A stretch of 64,000 bases of DNA, from positions 26,458 through 90,457 of the forward strand of contig NZ_JBQKGW010000012.1 of NCBI RefSeq assembly GCF_052118625.1, read 5' to 3'. Numbering within the stretch: the first letter of the stretch is position 1; each line of letters starts with the position of its first letter. The notes under the pieces were generated by a model. It did no database searches, was not told where the DNA came from, and was given only the letters and a program-made list of their open reading frames with translations. The stretch comes from Porcincola sp945869225. GTDB lineage: Bacteria > Bacillota > Clostridia > Lachnospirales > Lachnospiraceae. Both the position numbers and the translations under genes were made by a program. Shown here one piece after another: positions 51,908 through 59,703 of the stretch.

Positions 51908-54900
51908 ATGGTTGTAAAGAACAATTTTGAAAATCTCGATGTTCTCCACGAGAACACAATGCCTGACCGCGCATATTATGTCCCAGCCTCCGAAATGATA
52001 CCAGATCCGGTTGAACACCGAGAGGAGTCAGACCGACTGCAGTTTCTGAACGGAGACTGGGCATTCCGCTACTACGACAGTATTCGTGAGATGGAAGACC
52101 GCTTCTGGCTCCCGGATTTTGATTCATCGGCCTTCGGAAAAATCCATGTTCCTGGGATGTGGCAGACACAGGGTTTTGACCAGCATCAATACGTCAACAT
52201 TCGCTATCCTTTCCCGGTTGATCCACCTTACGTTCCTATCGACAATCCCTGCGGAGCATATCTCACTTCTTTTGAGTATCATAAGGATCCGGAGGTACCA
52301 CGCTGTTTTCTGGAATTTGAAGGTGTTGCCTCCTGCTTCTACGTATGGCTGAATGGACGTTATGTCGGTTACAGTCAGGTTTCCCATGCCCTCTCTGAGT
52401 TTGAAGTAAGTGATTTTCTTCAGGAAGGTGAGAACACCCTAGCCGTTCTGGTTCTAAAATGGTGCGACGGAAGCTATCTGGAAGACCAGGATATGTTCCG
52501 CATGAACGGAATCTTCCGTGACGTTTATTTCATGAATCGTCCTGCGAACTTCATCTTCGATTACTTTATTCAAACTCAGATCAAAGGAGATTCTGCTGTT
52601 GTTTCAATTCATACAGAATGTGCAGATGATCCACTCCCAGTCTCAGCTGATCTCTTCGACCCGGAAGGGAACAAGATTGTCTCTGTTTCTTTTACCGATG
52701 AAACCCTTATTACGCTTGATCATCCTGAATTATGGGACAGCGAACACCCCGCGCTTTATTCCCTGGTGCTGTCTACCCCTGGAGAGGTCATTGAAGAAAC
52801 CATCGGTATCCGCGAAGTAAATGTGGATGGAAATGTCCTTCTCCTCAACGGAAAGCAGCTCAAATTCCGCGGTGTCAATCGCCATGATTCGGATCCTGTA
52901 AATGGCTATGTTCAGACCGTGGCCACTATGAAAAAGGATCTTTCTCTAATGAAGCAGCACAATATCAATGCTATCAGGACCAGCCATTACCCCGCACCGC
53001 CTATGTTTCTGCAGATGTGCGACCGTTATGGCTTCATGGTTATTGATGAAGCCGATAATGAAAGTCACGGTCCTTGGATGCTGTATTACCAGAAAGATAC
53101 CGATGAAGAACGGGCCGCCCGATGGAACGAAATGATCTCAGATAATCCCGCTTTCAATGAAGCTACGCTGGATCGGATAAAGAAGATGGTTGAGCGGGAT
53201 AAGAACCGTCCTTCCGTCCTTGTCTGGTCCATGGGTAATGAATGTGGGTACGGATGCACGTTTGAACGAGCCCTTGCATGGACCAAAGACAAGGATCCCG
53301 GAAGACTCACGCATTATGAGAGCGCATATTACCGCGGGAAAGAAAGAAAATATGACTATTCGAACATTGATCTTTACAGCCGGATGTATCCTGCCTTCGA
53401 TCAGGTGACAGAGTACTGTGAATCCAATCCTGATAAGCCATTCCTCATGTGTGAATATTGTCATTCCATGGGCAATGGTGCCGGCGACTATGAAGACTAT
53501 TTCCGCCTGATCGATCAGTACGACTGCATGTGTGGAGGCTTCGTCTGGGAATGGTGCGATCATGCAATCGATGAAGGTGTAACAGTTGAAGGCAAGAAGA
53601 TTTACACCTACGGTGGAGATCATGGTGAACTTCTCCATGATGGCAACTTCTGCGTTGATGGTATGGTTTACCCCGACAGAAGACCTCATACAGCACTTCT
53701 CGAATACAAAAACGTCTGCCGTCCTGCCCGCGTTATCCTCTGGGATGAAAAGATCGGCCTGCTGGTGAAGAATGAGCTTCATGACACAGACCTTTCCGAT
53801 TATCTTGATATCTACTGGGAAATCAGATGCGACGGAATGCTCACAGACAGCGGAAGAATTCCGGAAGAAGAAATGCCATCCATTCTTCCAGGCGAAGACA
53901 AATGGATTCCTTTCTCAGTCAATGCTCCAGAAAAAGGCAAAACGTGGCTAAAGATTATTTATCGTCTTAAAAGAGCAGACTCTTTCCGGAATGAAGGCTT
54001 TCTTCTCGGATTTGATGAGGTTCCCCTGGTAACCACGGACTCCCGAAATCAGATTGTCCGGCATTTGAAGAAGAGGATTTCTGCCGTGTCAGGATCTGCT
54101 CATACTCCTCTCCGCCTTACAGCAACAGAAGATGAGATTCAGATCGAAGGGAAGCATTTTTCCTATACTTTTAACCGTTTGACCGGTCTCTTCTCTCACA
54201 TGACAATGGATGACAACGATCTTATTGCCCAGCCAATGGAACTCAATATCTGGAGAGCCCCCACTGACAATGATATGTACATCCGGAAGGAATGGGAAAA
54301 GGCAATGTTCAACCACACATTGATCAGAGCCTACGAAACCTCCTGGGCATTCGCCGAGAATAAAGCCAACATTGAAATCACTGCACATATCGGACTGATT
54401 GCTCCTTCCGTGCAGAAGATTCTGGACATCCGGGAGACCTGGAAGATTGGTCCCGACGGGACACTGAACCTTGACATGCAGGTTTACAAGAACCGGGAAT
54501 TTCCCGATCTTCCCCGCTTTGGTCTGCGGCTTTTCCTACCAGAACAGATGCAGGACGTCAGCTATCTTGGCCTTGGTCCCACGGAAAGTTATATCGACAA
54601 GCATCAGGCATGCTGGCACGCCATGTTCACAGATAAGGTTTCCTCTATGCATGAAGACTATATTAAGCCACAGGAAAATGGCAGCCACACGAACTGCGAT
54701 TTCCTGAGCATCACAGATGGTGTTCTCTCTCTGACCGCCATCAGCCCTGCACCATTCTCCTTCAATGCATCACCTTACACACAGGAGGAGCTGACCGCCA
54801 AAGCACACAACTGGGAACTGAAGCCGAGTGGATACACTGTCCTGAATATCGACTACCGCCAAGATGGAATCGGATCCAATAGCTGCGGTCCAAGGCCGAA

Positions 54901-54970
54901 GAAAGAATATCTTTTTGACAGTGACAGCTTTACCTTTTCCCTGACTCTTGTTCCAGAAAACAAATCGTAA
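51908..54970 (+). CDS. lacZ: GH2 beta-galactosidase (LacZ type)
   Basis: 1020 residues, E. coli LacZ length. GH2 jelly-roll, two Ig-like domains and TIM barrel, with acid/base E445 in SMGNECGYG and nucleophile E516 in LMCEYCHSMGNG; the C-terminal Bgal_small_N domain begins around residue 745. No signal peptide. It hydrolyses lactose taken up by the symporter encoded downstream. AAAGGAG precedes ATG. GC content is lower than the backbone, fitting acquisition with the accessory region. Confidence 0.97.
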   Translation: MVVKNNFENLDVLHENTMPDRAYYVPASEMIPDPVEHREESDRLQFLNGDWAFRYYDSIREMEDRFWLPDFDSSAFGKIHVPGMWQTQGFDQHQYVNIRYPFPVDPPYVPIDNPCGAYLTSFEYHKDPEVPRCFLEFEGVASCFYVWLNGRYVGYSQVSHALSEFEVSDFLQEGENTLAVLVLKWCDGSYLEDQDMFRMNGIFRDVYFMNRPANFIFDYFIQTQIKGDSAVVSIHTECADDPLPVSADLFDPEGNKIVSVSFTDETLITLDHPELWDSEHPALYSLVLSTPGEVIEETIGIREVNVDGNVLLLNGKQLKFRGVNRHDSDPVNGYVQTVATMKKDLSLMKQHNINAIRTSHYPAPPMFLQMCDRYGFMVIDEADNESHGPWMLYYQKDTDEERAARWNEMISDNPAFNEATLDRIKKMVERDKNRPSVLVWSMGNECGYGCTFERALAWTKDKDPGRLTHYESAYYRGKERKYDYSNIDLYSRMYPAFDQVTEYCESNPDKPFLMCEYCHSMGNGAGDYEDYFRLIDQYDCMCGGFVWEWCDHAIDEGVTVEGKKIYTYGGDHGELLHDGNFCVDGMVYPDRRPHTALLEYKNVCRPARVILWDEKIGLLVKNELHDTDLSDYLDIYWEIRCDGMLTDSGRIPEEEMPSILPGEDKWIPFSVNAPEKGKTWLKIIYRLKRADSFRNEGFLLGFDEVPLVTTDSRNQIVRHLKKRISAVSGSAHTPLRLTATEDEIQIEGKHFSYTFNRLTGLFSHMTMDDNDLIAQPMELNIWRAPTDNDMYIRKEWEKAMFNHTLIRAYETSWAFAENKANIEITAHIGLIAPSVQKILDIRETWKIGPDGTLNLDMQVYKNREFPDLPRFGLRLFLPEQMQDVSYLGLGPTESYIDKHQACWHAMFTDKVSSMHEDYIKPQENGSHTNCDFLSITDGVLSLTAISPAPFSFNASPYTQEELTAKAHNWELKPSGYTVLNIDYRQDGIGSNSCGPRPKKEYLFDSDSFTFSLTLVPENKS

Positions 54971-55117
54971 GATCTCAGAATCTGCATTACTGCTCCGCCA
55001 CGGCGCCGGCAGAGCACTAATGATAAAAGGAAATATCGGCATCTCTGTCAGACATAACAGATTTTCAAGAAGTAGCTGCACATTTCCGCAAGAATGCGGG
55101 AAGAAAGGGGAACCACA

Positions 55118-56554
55118 ATGGAAGAAAAGAAATACCTGAAATGGTACAACAAGATCGGTTATGGATCGGGAGATATTGCCGGCAATGTCGTATATGCCCT
55201 GCTGTCTGCCTTTGTCATGATCTTCCTGACCGATACGGCCGGCTTAAGTTCAGGAGTTGTCGGGACACTGATTGCGGTATCAAAAGTATTCGACGGAGCC
55301 AGTGATCTGCTGTTCGGTGCATTGATCGACAAAACGCATACAAAGATGGGTAAAGCACGTCCCTGGATGTTCTATGGATACTTCGGATGCGCCGTCTGCC
55401 TGGTCGCCATCTTCAGTATTCCGGCGGATATGTCGGATTTTTCAAAGTATGCATGGTTCTTTATCACCTACACTGTGCTGAATGCAGGTTTCTATACCGC
55501 CAACAACATCGCTTACTCTGCACTGACAGCATTGATTACCAAGAACAATCATGAGCGCGTCCAGATGGGATCAATCCGTTTCATGTTTGCTTTTGGCACC
55601 AGTATGCTGATTCAGACGATCACGGTGGCATGGGTCAATTCTCTGGGAGGAGACGCCGCTGCCTGGAGGACAGTTGCGATCATCTACGCGATAATCGGTG
55701 TTATCAGCAATACCATCTCTGTTTTCTCAGTGAAAGAGCTTTCGCCCGAAGAACTGGCAGAGGATTCCACTGCCCAATCCGAAGACTATGAGCCTCCGGT
55801 AATGGATACAGAGAGTGAAGAAGCTATACCGATCGCAAATAATCAGAATGAAAAGTATTCCTTCAAGGAAGTTTTCAAGATCCTGATCCACAATAAATAT
55901 TTTATTATGATCTGCGGCGCTTATCTTCTTATGCAGATCTATTCTGCAACATTGAACATGGGAATCTATTACATGACCTATGTGCTGCACAACGCAAACC
56001 TTCTCGGGGTATTCTCCTGGACGATCAACATACCGATGATCCTCGGCCTGCTGTTTACTCCCATGTTGGTCACAAGGTTCAAGGGGATGTACCGGCTAAA
56101 CAAATACGGATACATACTGGGCACTCTGGGAAGACTTGGTGTCCTTGTTGCTGGTTATCTCGGCAGTGTCCCACTGATGCTCGTTTTCACAGCCCTGGCC
56201 GCGGTTGGTATGAGTCCGCTTCAAGGTGACATGAACGCTCTGATTGCCACCTGCTCTGAATATACATACCTCAAAGATGGAAAGCGTGTAGAAGGAACCA
56301 TGTATTCCTGCACGTCCTTTGGAACAAAGGTTGGCGGTGGTATTGGTGTTGCGCTTTCCGGATGGCTCCTGGAACTCTCCGGATACATCAAGGGTGGTGT
56401 TGCCACACAGCCTGCCAGCACAATTCAGATGCTCGGCATCATGTATCTCTGGCTCCCGCTGATCTTCAACTTCCTGGTTCTTCTCATTCTCGCAAGGCTC
56501 GATGTAGAGAAGACTGTTGAAAAGATGAAAGCTGAAAAGGCAGCCACAATCTAA
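55118..56554 (+). CDS. GPH-family galactoside:cation symporter
   Basis: 478 residues, 12 TM segments. N-terminal YNKIGYGSGDIAGN and DKTHTKMGKARPWMFYG loop are GPH (MelB/LacS-type) signatures. No C-terminal EIIA domain, unlike streptococcal LacS. It probably imports lactose with Na+ or H+. It follows lacZ by 147 bases. The ATG at 55118 is supported by AAAGGGG. Confidence 0.93.
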   Translation: MEEKKYLKWYNKIGYGSGDIAGNVVYALLSAFVMIFLTDTAGLSSGVVGTLIAVSKVFDGASDLLFGALIDKTHTKMGKARPWMFYGYFGCAVCLVAIFSIPADMSDFSKYAWFFITYTVLNAGFYTANNIAYSALTALITKNNHERVQMGSIRFMFAFGTSMLIQTITVAWVNSLGGDAAAWRTVAIIYAIIGVISNTISVFSVKELSPEELAEDSTAQSEDYEPPVMDTESEEAIPIANNQNEKYSFKEVFKILIHNKYFIMICGAYLLMQIYSATLNMGIYYMTYVLHNANLLGVFSWTINIPMILGLLFTPMLVTRFKGMYRLNKYGYILGTLGRLGVLVAGYLGSVPLMLVFTALAAVGMSPLQGDMNALIATCSEYTYLKDGKRVEGTMYSCTSFGTKVGGGIGVALSGWLLELSGYIKGGVATQPASTIQMLGIMYLWLPLIFNFLVLLILARLDVEKTVEKMKAEKAATI

Positions 56555-56559
56555 TGCAA

Positions 56560-56602
56560 AGATCCCACCAGAGGGAAATTCGTTTTCCTGCTGGTGGGAT
56601 CT
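56560..56602 (+). terminator. Intrinsic terminator of the lac operon
   Basis: AGATCCCACCAG (56560-56571) pairs with CTGGTGGGATCT (56591-56602), with an inner GGGAAA/TTTTCC stem; T-run weak (GTCTTAC). Confidence 0.7.
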
Positions 56603-56616
56603 GTCTTACTCATAGC

Positions 56617-56808
56617 TCAGGCCATGACCGGATTTTTCTTTTCTTCCTTTTCCTGCCGAATCAACTCGCCAACCCTTTTGAGGCTGACACCTGTCATCTC
56701 AGATATTTCTTCTTTCCCATATTTCCCAGCTTTAATCATACGTAAGGCAGTAGCTTCAAAGAGAGACCACACAACACGAAATAGAGATGCGTATTTACTG
56801 GAATCAGT
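56617..56808 (-). pseudogene. Remnant of a Rpn/PD-(D/E)XK transposase-type protein C-terminus
   Basis: On the minus strand the frame reads ALRMIKAGKYGKEEISEMTG then VSLKRVGELIRQEKEEKK and stops. This is the short C-terminal HTH found in Rpn-family (recombination-promoting nuclease) proteins; the nuclease domain is missing. Confidence 0.45.
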
Positions 56809-56879
56809 GGGGATAGTTCACACTCTGAGATTGCAAGAGCAAGTTAAGAGCAAGTTAAAGCACCCACCAGAAAACGTTG

Positions 56880-56884
56880 AAAAT
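56880..56884. repeat. Target-site duplication, left copy
   Basis: AAAAT, matched by AAAAT at 58630-58634 on the other side of the IS; present once in the intact R1 copy. Confidence 0.8.
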
Positions 56885-56889
56885 GATAT

Positions 56890-56941
56890 GCTCCCCCTAT
56901 GGTAGACAATGGAAATAACCAAAATCCACCATAGGAGGAGC
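56890..56941 (+). promoter_or_regulatory. IS left-end hairpin covering the orfA ribosome site
   Basis: GCTCCCCCTATGGT (56890-56903) pairs with ACCATAGGAGGAGC (56928-56941) except for one position. The 3' arm contains AGGAGGAG, the orfA Shine-Dalgarno, so transcripts entering from outside would hide it. Confidence 0.75.
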
Positions 56942-56947
56942 ATTTCA

Positions 56948-57637
56948 ATGTCTCGACATTACAAGAAATATTCAAAAGAGTTCAAACTACAGTGCGTAAA
57001 AGAATGTGAAGCGGGAACTACCTTCTACTCTGTAGATAAGAAGTATGGCCTTTCCTTCGGAACAGCAGGTAATTGGTGCGCCAACTATAGGGCTCGTGGG
57101 GAAGAAAGCCTGGAGAAGCACAATTCCATGCAGCGTCAATACACAGCCGATTTCAAGAAGAAGGTTATAGCTGCTTACTATGCAGGTGAAGGTTCCCTCG
57201 ATGTGGTCGCCAGGAAATACGATATTCTATCTGAATCCACTCTCCTGAAGTGGATCAGACAGTATAATAATCATGAGGAGTTAACTGATTCCAGGCCAAA
57301 AGGAGAATCACTCATGGTTAAAAATAATAAAGGCAGGAAGACCTCTCTGGAGGAGAGGATCGCCATTGTTGAGTATTGCACTGCCAACTCATACAACTAT
57401 GCGCTTGCTGCCAACGAATACAACTGCTCTTACAACCAGGTGTATTCTTGGGTACAGAAGTATCAGTCCAAGGGCATTGAAGGTTTGTACGACAGGCGCG
57501 GGCATAAAAAGCCTGAAGAAGAACTCAATGAACTGGAGAAGCTTCAGGCTGAAAACCGTGTTTTGAAAGCGAAAACTAAACAGCAGCAGATGGAGATCGA
57601 CTTCTTAAAAAAACTCGATGCAGTCGAGAGGAGGTGA
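56948..57637 (+). CDS. IS3-family transposase OrfA
   Basis: 229 residues with three helix-turn-helix segments (FKLQCVKECEAGTTFYSVDKK, VIAAYYAGEGSLDVVARKY, RIAIVEYCTANSYNYALAANEYNCSY parts) and a C-terminal leucine-rich coiled coil (LEKLQAENRVLKAKTKQQQM). It binds the IS ends. The ATG is chosen for AGGAGGAG 7 bases upstream. A run of seven A near the end (57607-57613) can serve for -1 frameshifting into orfB. Confidence 0.93.
   Translation: MSRHYKKYSKEFKLQCVKECEAGTTFYSVDKKYGLSFGTAGNWCANYRARGEESLEKHNSMQRQYTADFKKKVIAAYYAGEGSLDVVARKYDILSESTLLKWIRQYNNHEELTDSRPKGESLMVKNNKGRKTSLEERIAIVEYCTANSYNYALAANEYNCSYNQVYSWVQKYQSKGIEGLYDRRGHKKPEEELNELEKLQAENRVLKAKTKQQQMEIDFLKKLDAVERR
57607..57613 (+). promoter_or_regulatory. 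Putative -1 frameshift site
   Basis: A-AAA-AAA followed by C in the orfA frame. orfB is in the -1 frame and is open across the junction, so a fused OrfAB transposase could be made. Confidence 0.6.
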
Positions 57638-58554
57638 CGCTACGGCGAACCAGACGTCTTGATATCTACATTGTAATAAAGGAACTGCGGAAAGAGCATT
57701 CTGAATACTCATTATGTCAGCTGTGCATGATTGGGCATGTCAATCGTGGGGCTTATTATAAATGGATGAACAACCCTGACAGCCAGAATGATGCTCTTAA
57801 CAAACGGATAGCTGACAAGATCATGGAGATACACGGGGAGCATCCTGACATGGGATACAGAAGGATCCGTGATACATTGGCCCATGATCATGATATCAAT
57901 GTCAGTGACAAGAGGGTTCTCAGAATTTGCCGAAAAAAAAGAGTTCAATCAATCATCAGGCACAGATATAACTGTTGTACAAAGCCTGCCGCTGATCCTG
58001 TCTACATCGCAGAGAATGTATTGAACCGCGAATTCCATGCTGATCATCTTAATGAAAAGTGGGTAACCGATGTGAGCGAATTCAAATATGGCGCTGGAAA
58101 CAATGATGCTAAAGGAAAAGTATATCTCAGTGCAATCCTGGATCTTTGCGATAAACGTCCAGTCTCTTATGTATGCGGCGACCGTAATGACAATACTCTT
58201 GTATTCGATACATTCGATAAAGCACTTGAAGCTAATTCCGGAGCGAAACCGCTTTTTCATTCCGATCGCGGGTACCAATATACATCTAAAGAATTCCGCC
58301 AGAAGATCATAGACGCCGGAATGACGCAGAGCATGTCGAGGGTAGCCCACTGTATCGACAATGGACCCATGGAAGGCTTCTGGGGCATTATGAAGAGGGA
58401 AATGTATTACGGCAGAAAATTCCGAACCAGAGAAGAACTTGTTAAGGCTATCAACGAATACATGGATTACTACACCAACATACGAGTTCAGCGGAATTTA
58501 GGAGTCCTGACCCCGAAAGAGTTCCATGAAAAGATGTTACTGCAGGCAGCATAG
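57634..58554 (+). CDS. IS3-family transposase OrfB (DDE integrase core)
   Basis: 306 residues from GTG overlapping the orfA stop (GTGA). HTH_21 region (HSEYSLCQLCMIGHVNRGAY), then rve integrase core with WVTDVSEF (D), FHSDRGYQY (D) and MEGFWGIMKRE (E), the D-D-35-E triad. Intact and probably active. Confidence 0.95.
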   Translation: MTLRRTRRLDIYIVIKELRKEHSEYSLCQLCMIGHVNRGAYYKWMNNPDSQNDALNKRIADKIMEIHGEHPDMGYRRIRDTLAHDHDINVSDKRVLRICRKKRVQSIIRHRYNCCTKPAADPVYIAENVLNREFHADHLNEKWVTDVSEFKYGAGNNDAKGKVYLSAILDLCDKRPVSYVCGDRNDNTLVFDTFDKALEANSGAKPLFHSDRGYQYTSKEFRQKIIDAGMTQSMSRVAHCIDNGPMEGFWGIMKREMYYGRKFRTREELVKAINEYMDYYTNIRVQRNLGVLTPKEFHEKMLLQAA

Positions 58555-59135
58555 GCAACTGCCCGGCTGGGCAACCGGGCAGGAAAGGATTTTATCTTTT
58601 TCAGTTGTCTACTTGACGGGGAGCACACCAAAATACAGGGCTTCCGCCATCTTTTAGGTGAAAAATGATTGAGCTCAGCAAGTTAAAAGTGTCATGGGGA
58701 GCAGTTCACCGTTTCACCGAACGCTTTTTACCACGCCCCGGATTGGAAGATATCGTGATATGCAAGTGGTAGCAAGAGGTGAAATTTGCGAGTAGGCCAT
58801 TGTTGTCTTTTATATTGACGATATTTTTTTGACACAGAGGCGGAGACCGTTTGCAAAATCGCTTGCAATGGACGACAATCCACGGCATAATGATATTGTC
58901 ACTCGTGACAATAAAATGACATTCAAATCATCCGTAAATTCATGAATCAGAAGAGAACAGTTCAGAAGTGAACTGTTTTAGACGCTGATATAGGATCTAT
59001 GGGCCTCTAACCCCTTTTCAATCGAAGAATTCGAATGATCGGCCGAGCGTAAAAAGCCTTATTTTATGCGGACTGAAAGCCAAAATGTTTAGCTTCTGGC
59101 AATAATCTCTGACATCTGAATGATTCTATACAGAA

Positions 59136-59182
59136 AGAGCACTGTCTGATTTACAGAACGTAAGCCGGGCAGTGTTCTTTTT
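59136..59182 (+). terminator. Terminator-like hairpin (repeat family, left copy)
   Basis: AGAGCACTGTC (59136-59146) pairs with GGCAGTGTTCT (59168-59178), then TTTTT. Related in sequence to the hairpin at 63757-63805. Confidence 0.7.
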
Positions 59183-59188
59183 GTGTCT

Positions 59189-59578
59189 TTATTTCCTGCG
59201 CTTCATCGGATACGGGTAATTGAGCTTTCGGTCTGTGTACTCATCCGGAGAGGAGGGATCATCCTGATCATGGTTCCATGCTGTATACCAGTCGTCCATC
59301 ATTTCAAGCAGATCGACGTAATCCGGGCGTTGTCTGTTCAGCCGGATGCAGAGCTCTCCGTCGATCTCGATCGTTGCCATCTGGGCGATCCGATCGTCCT
59401 TTGGCGTTCTGGTTCCGGATTCATACTGTGCGATTCGCACATCTGCAGAGCGCGCTGGAAAACCGAGCGCAAGTCCAAGCACAAAAAATCTGTCCAGGCA
59501 GGAATATCTACAGAAGCACGATTCCGATTTCCGATGATACTTACATGATACAGATGTTTTTGCCATGGTATCGCGCAT
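59189..59578 (-). pseudogene. Degenerate XRE-type regulator
   Basis: The segment LGLALGFPARSADVRIAQYE then SGTRTPKDD is the second half of a common phage/ICE HTH regulator motif, and DYVDLLEMMDDWYTAW is its usual C-terminal part. The first HTH helices are absent, replaced by a Cys/Arg-rich stretch, and the region between HTH and C-terminus is shortened. Probably a non-functional remnant. Confidence 0.5.
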
Positions 59579-59605
59579 GATACTATGTTAGAAAAATCTG
59601 CGTAC

Positions 59606-59633
59606 TTGATATAAATTTATAATACAGTACGAT
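59606..59633 (+). promoter_or_regulatory. Putative promoter/operator of the uvrA-like gene
   Basis: TTGATA (59606-59611), 16-bp spacer, TACGAT (59628-59633). The spacer includes the perfect palindrome TATAAATTTATA (59610-59621), a candidate site for the HxlR regulator encoded downstream. Confidence 0.45.
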
Positions 59634-59703
59634 ATATATACTAAGAACGAAACAACTATCATGAATCAAAAGCAGGAACCGGAAAGGCAAAGAGGCCATT
59701 GTT

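Larger units (their letters stand above)
56885..58629 (+). mobile_element. Complete IS3-family element (IS150-like), 1745 bp
   Basis: Terminal inverted repeats (56885-56917 and 58597-58629) agree at about 24 of 33 positions and share TGCTCCCC and GTAGACAA. It is flanked by AAAAT at 56880-56884 and 58630-58634. The undisturbed site exists in the left R1 copy (GTTGAAAATACAGG), which confirms the boundaries. Encodes orfA and orfB. Confidence 0.9.
56838..59038 (+). repeat. Right (empty) R1-R2 unit, split by IS
   Basis: R1 copy at 56838-56884 and 58635-58822, then 26 bp, then the R2 copy at 58849-59038. It has the same orientation as the left unit. No cargo lies between R1 and R2. AGCAAGTTAA repeats are at 56838, 56849 and 58677. 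Confidence 0.85.
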
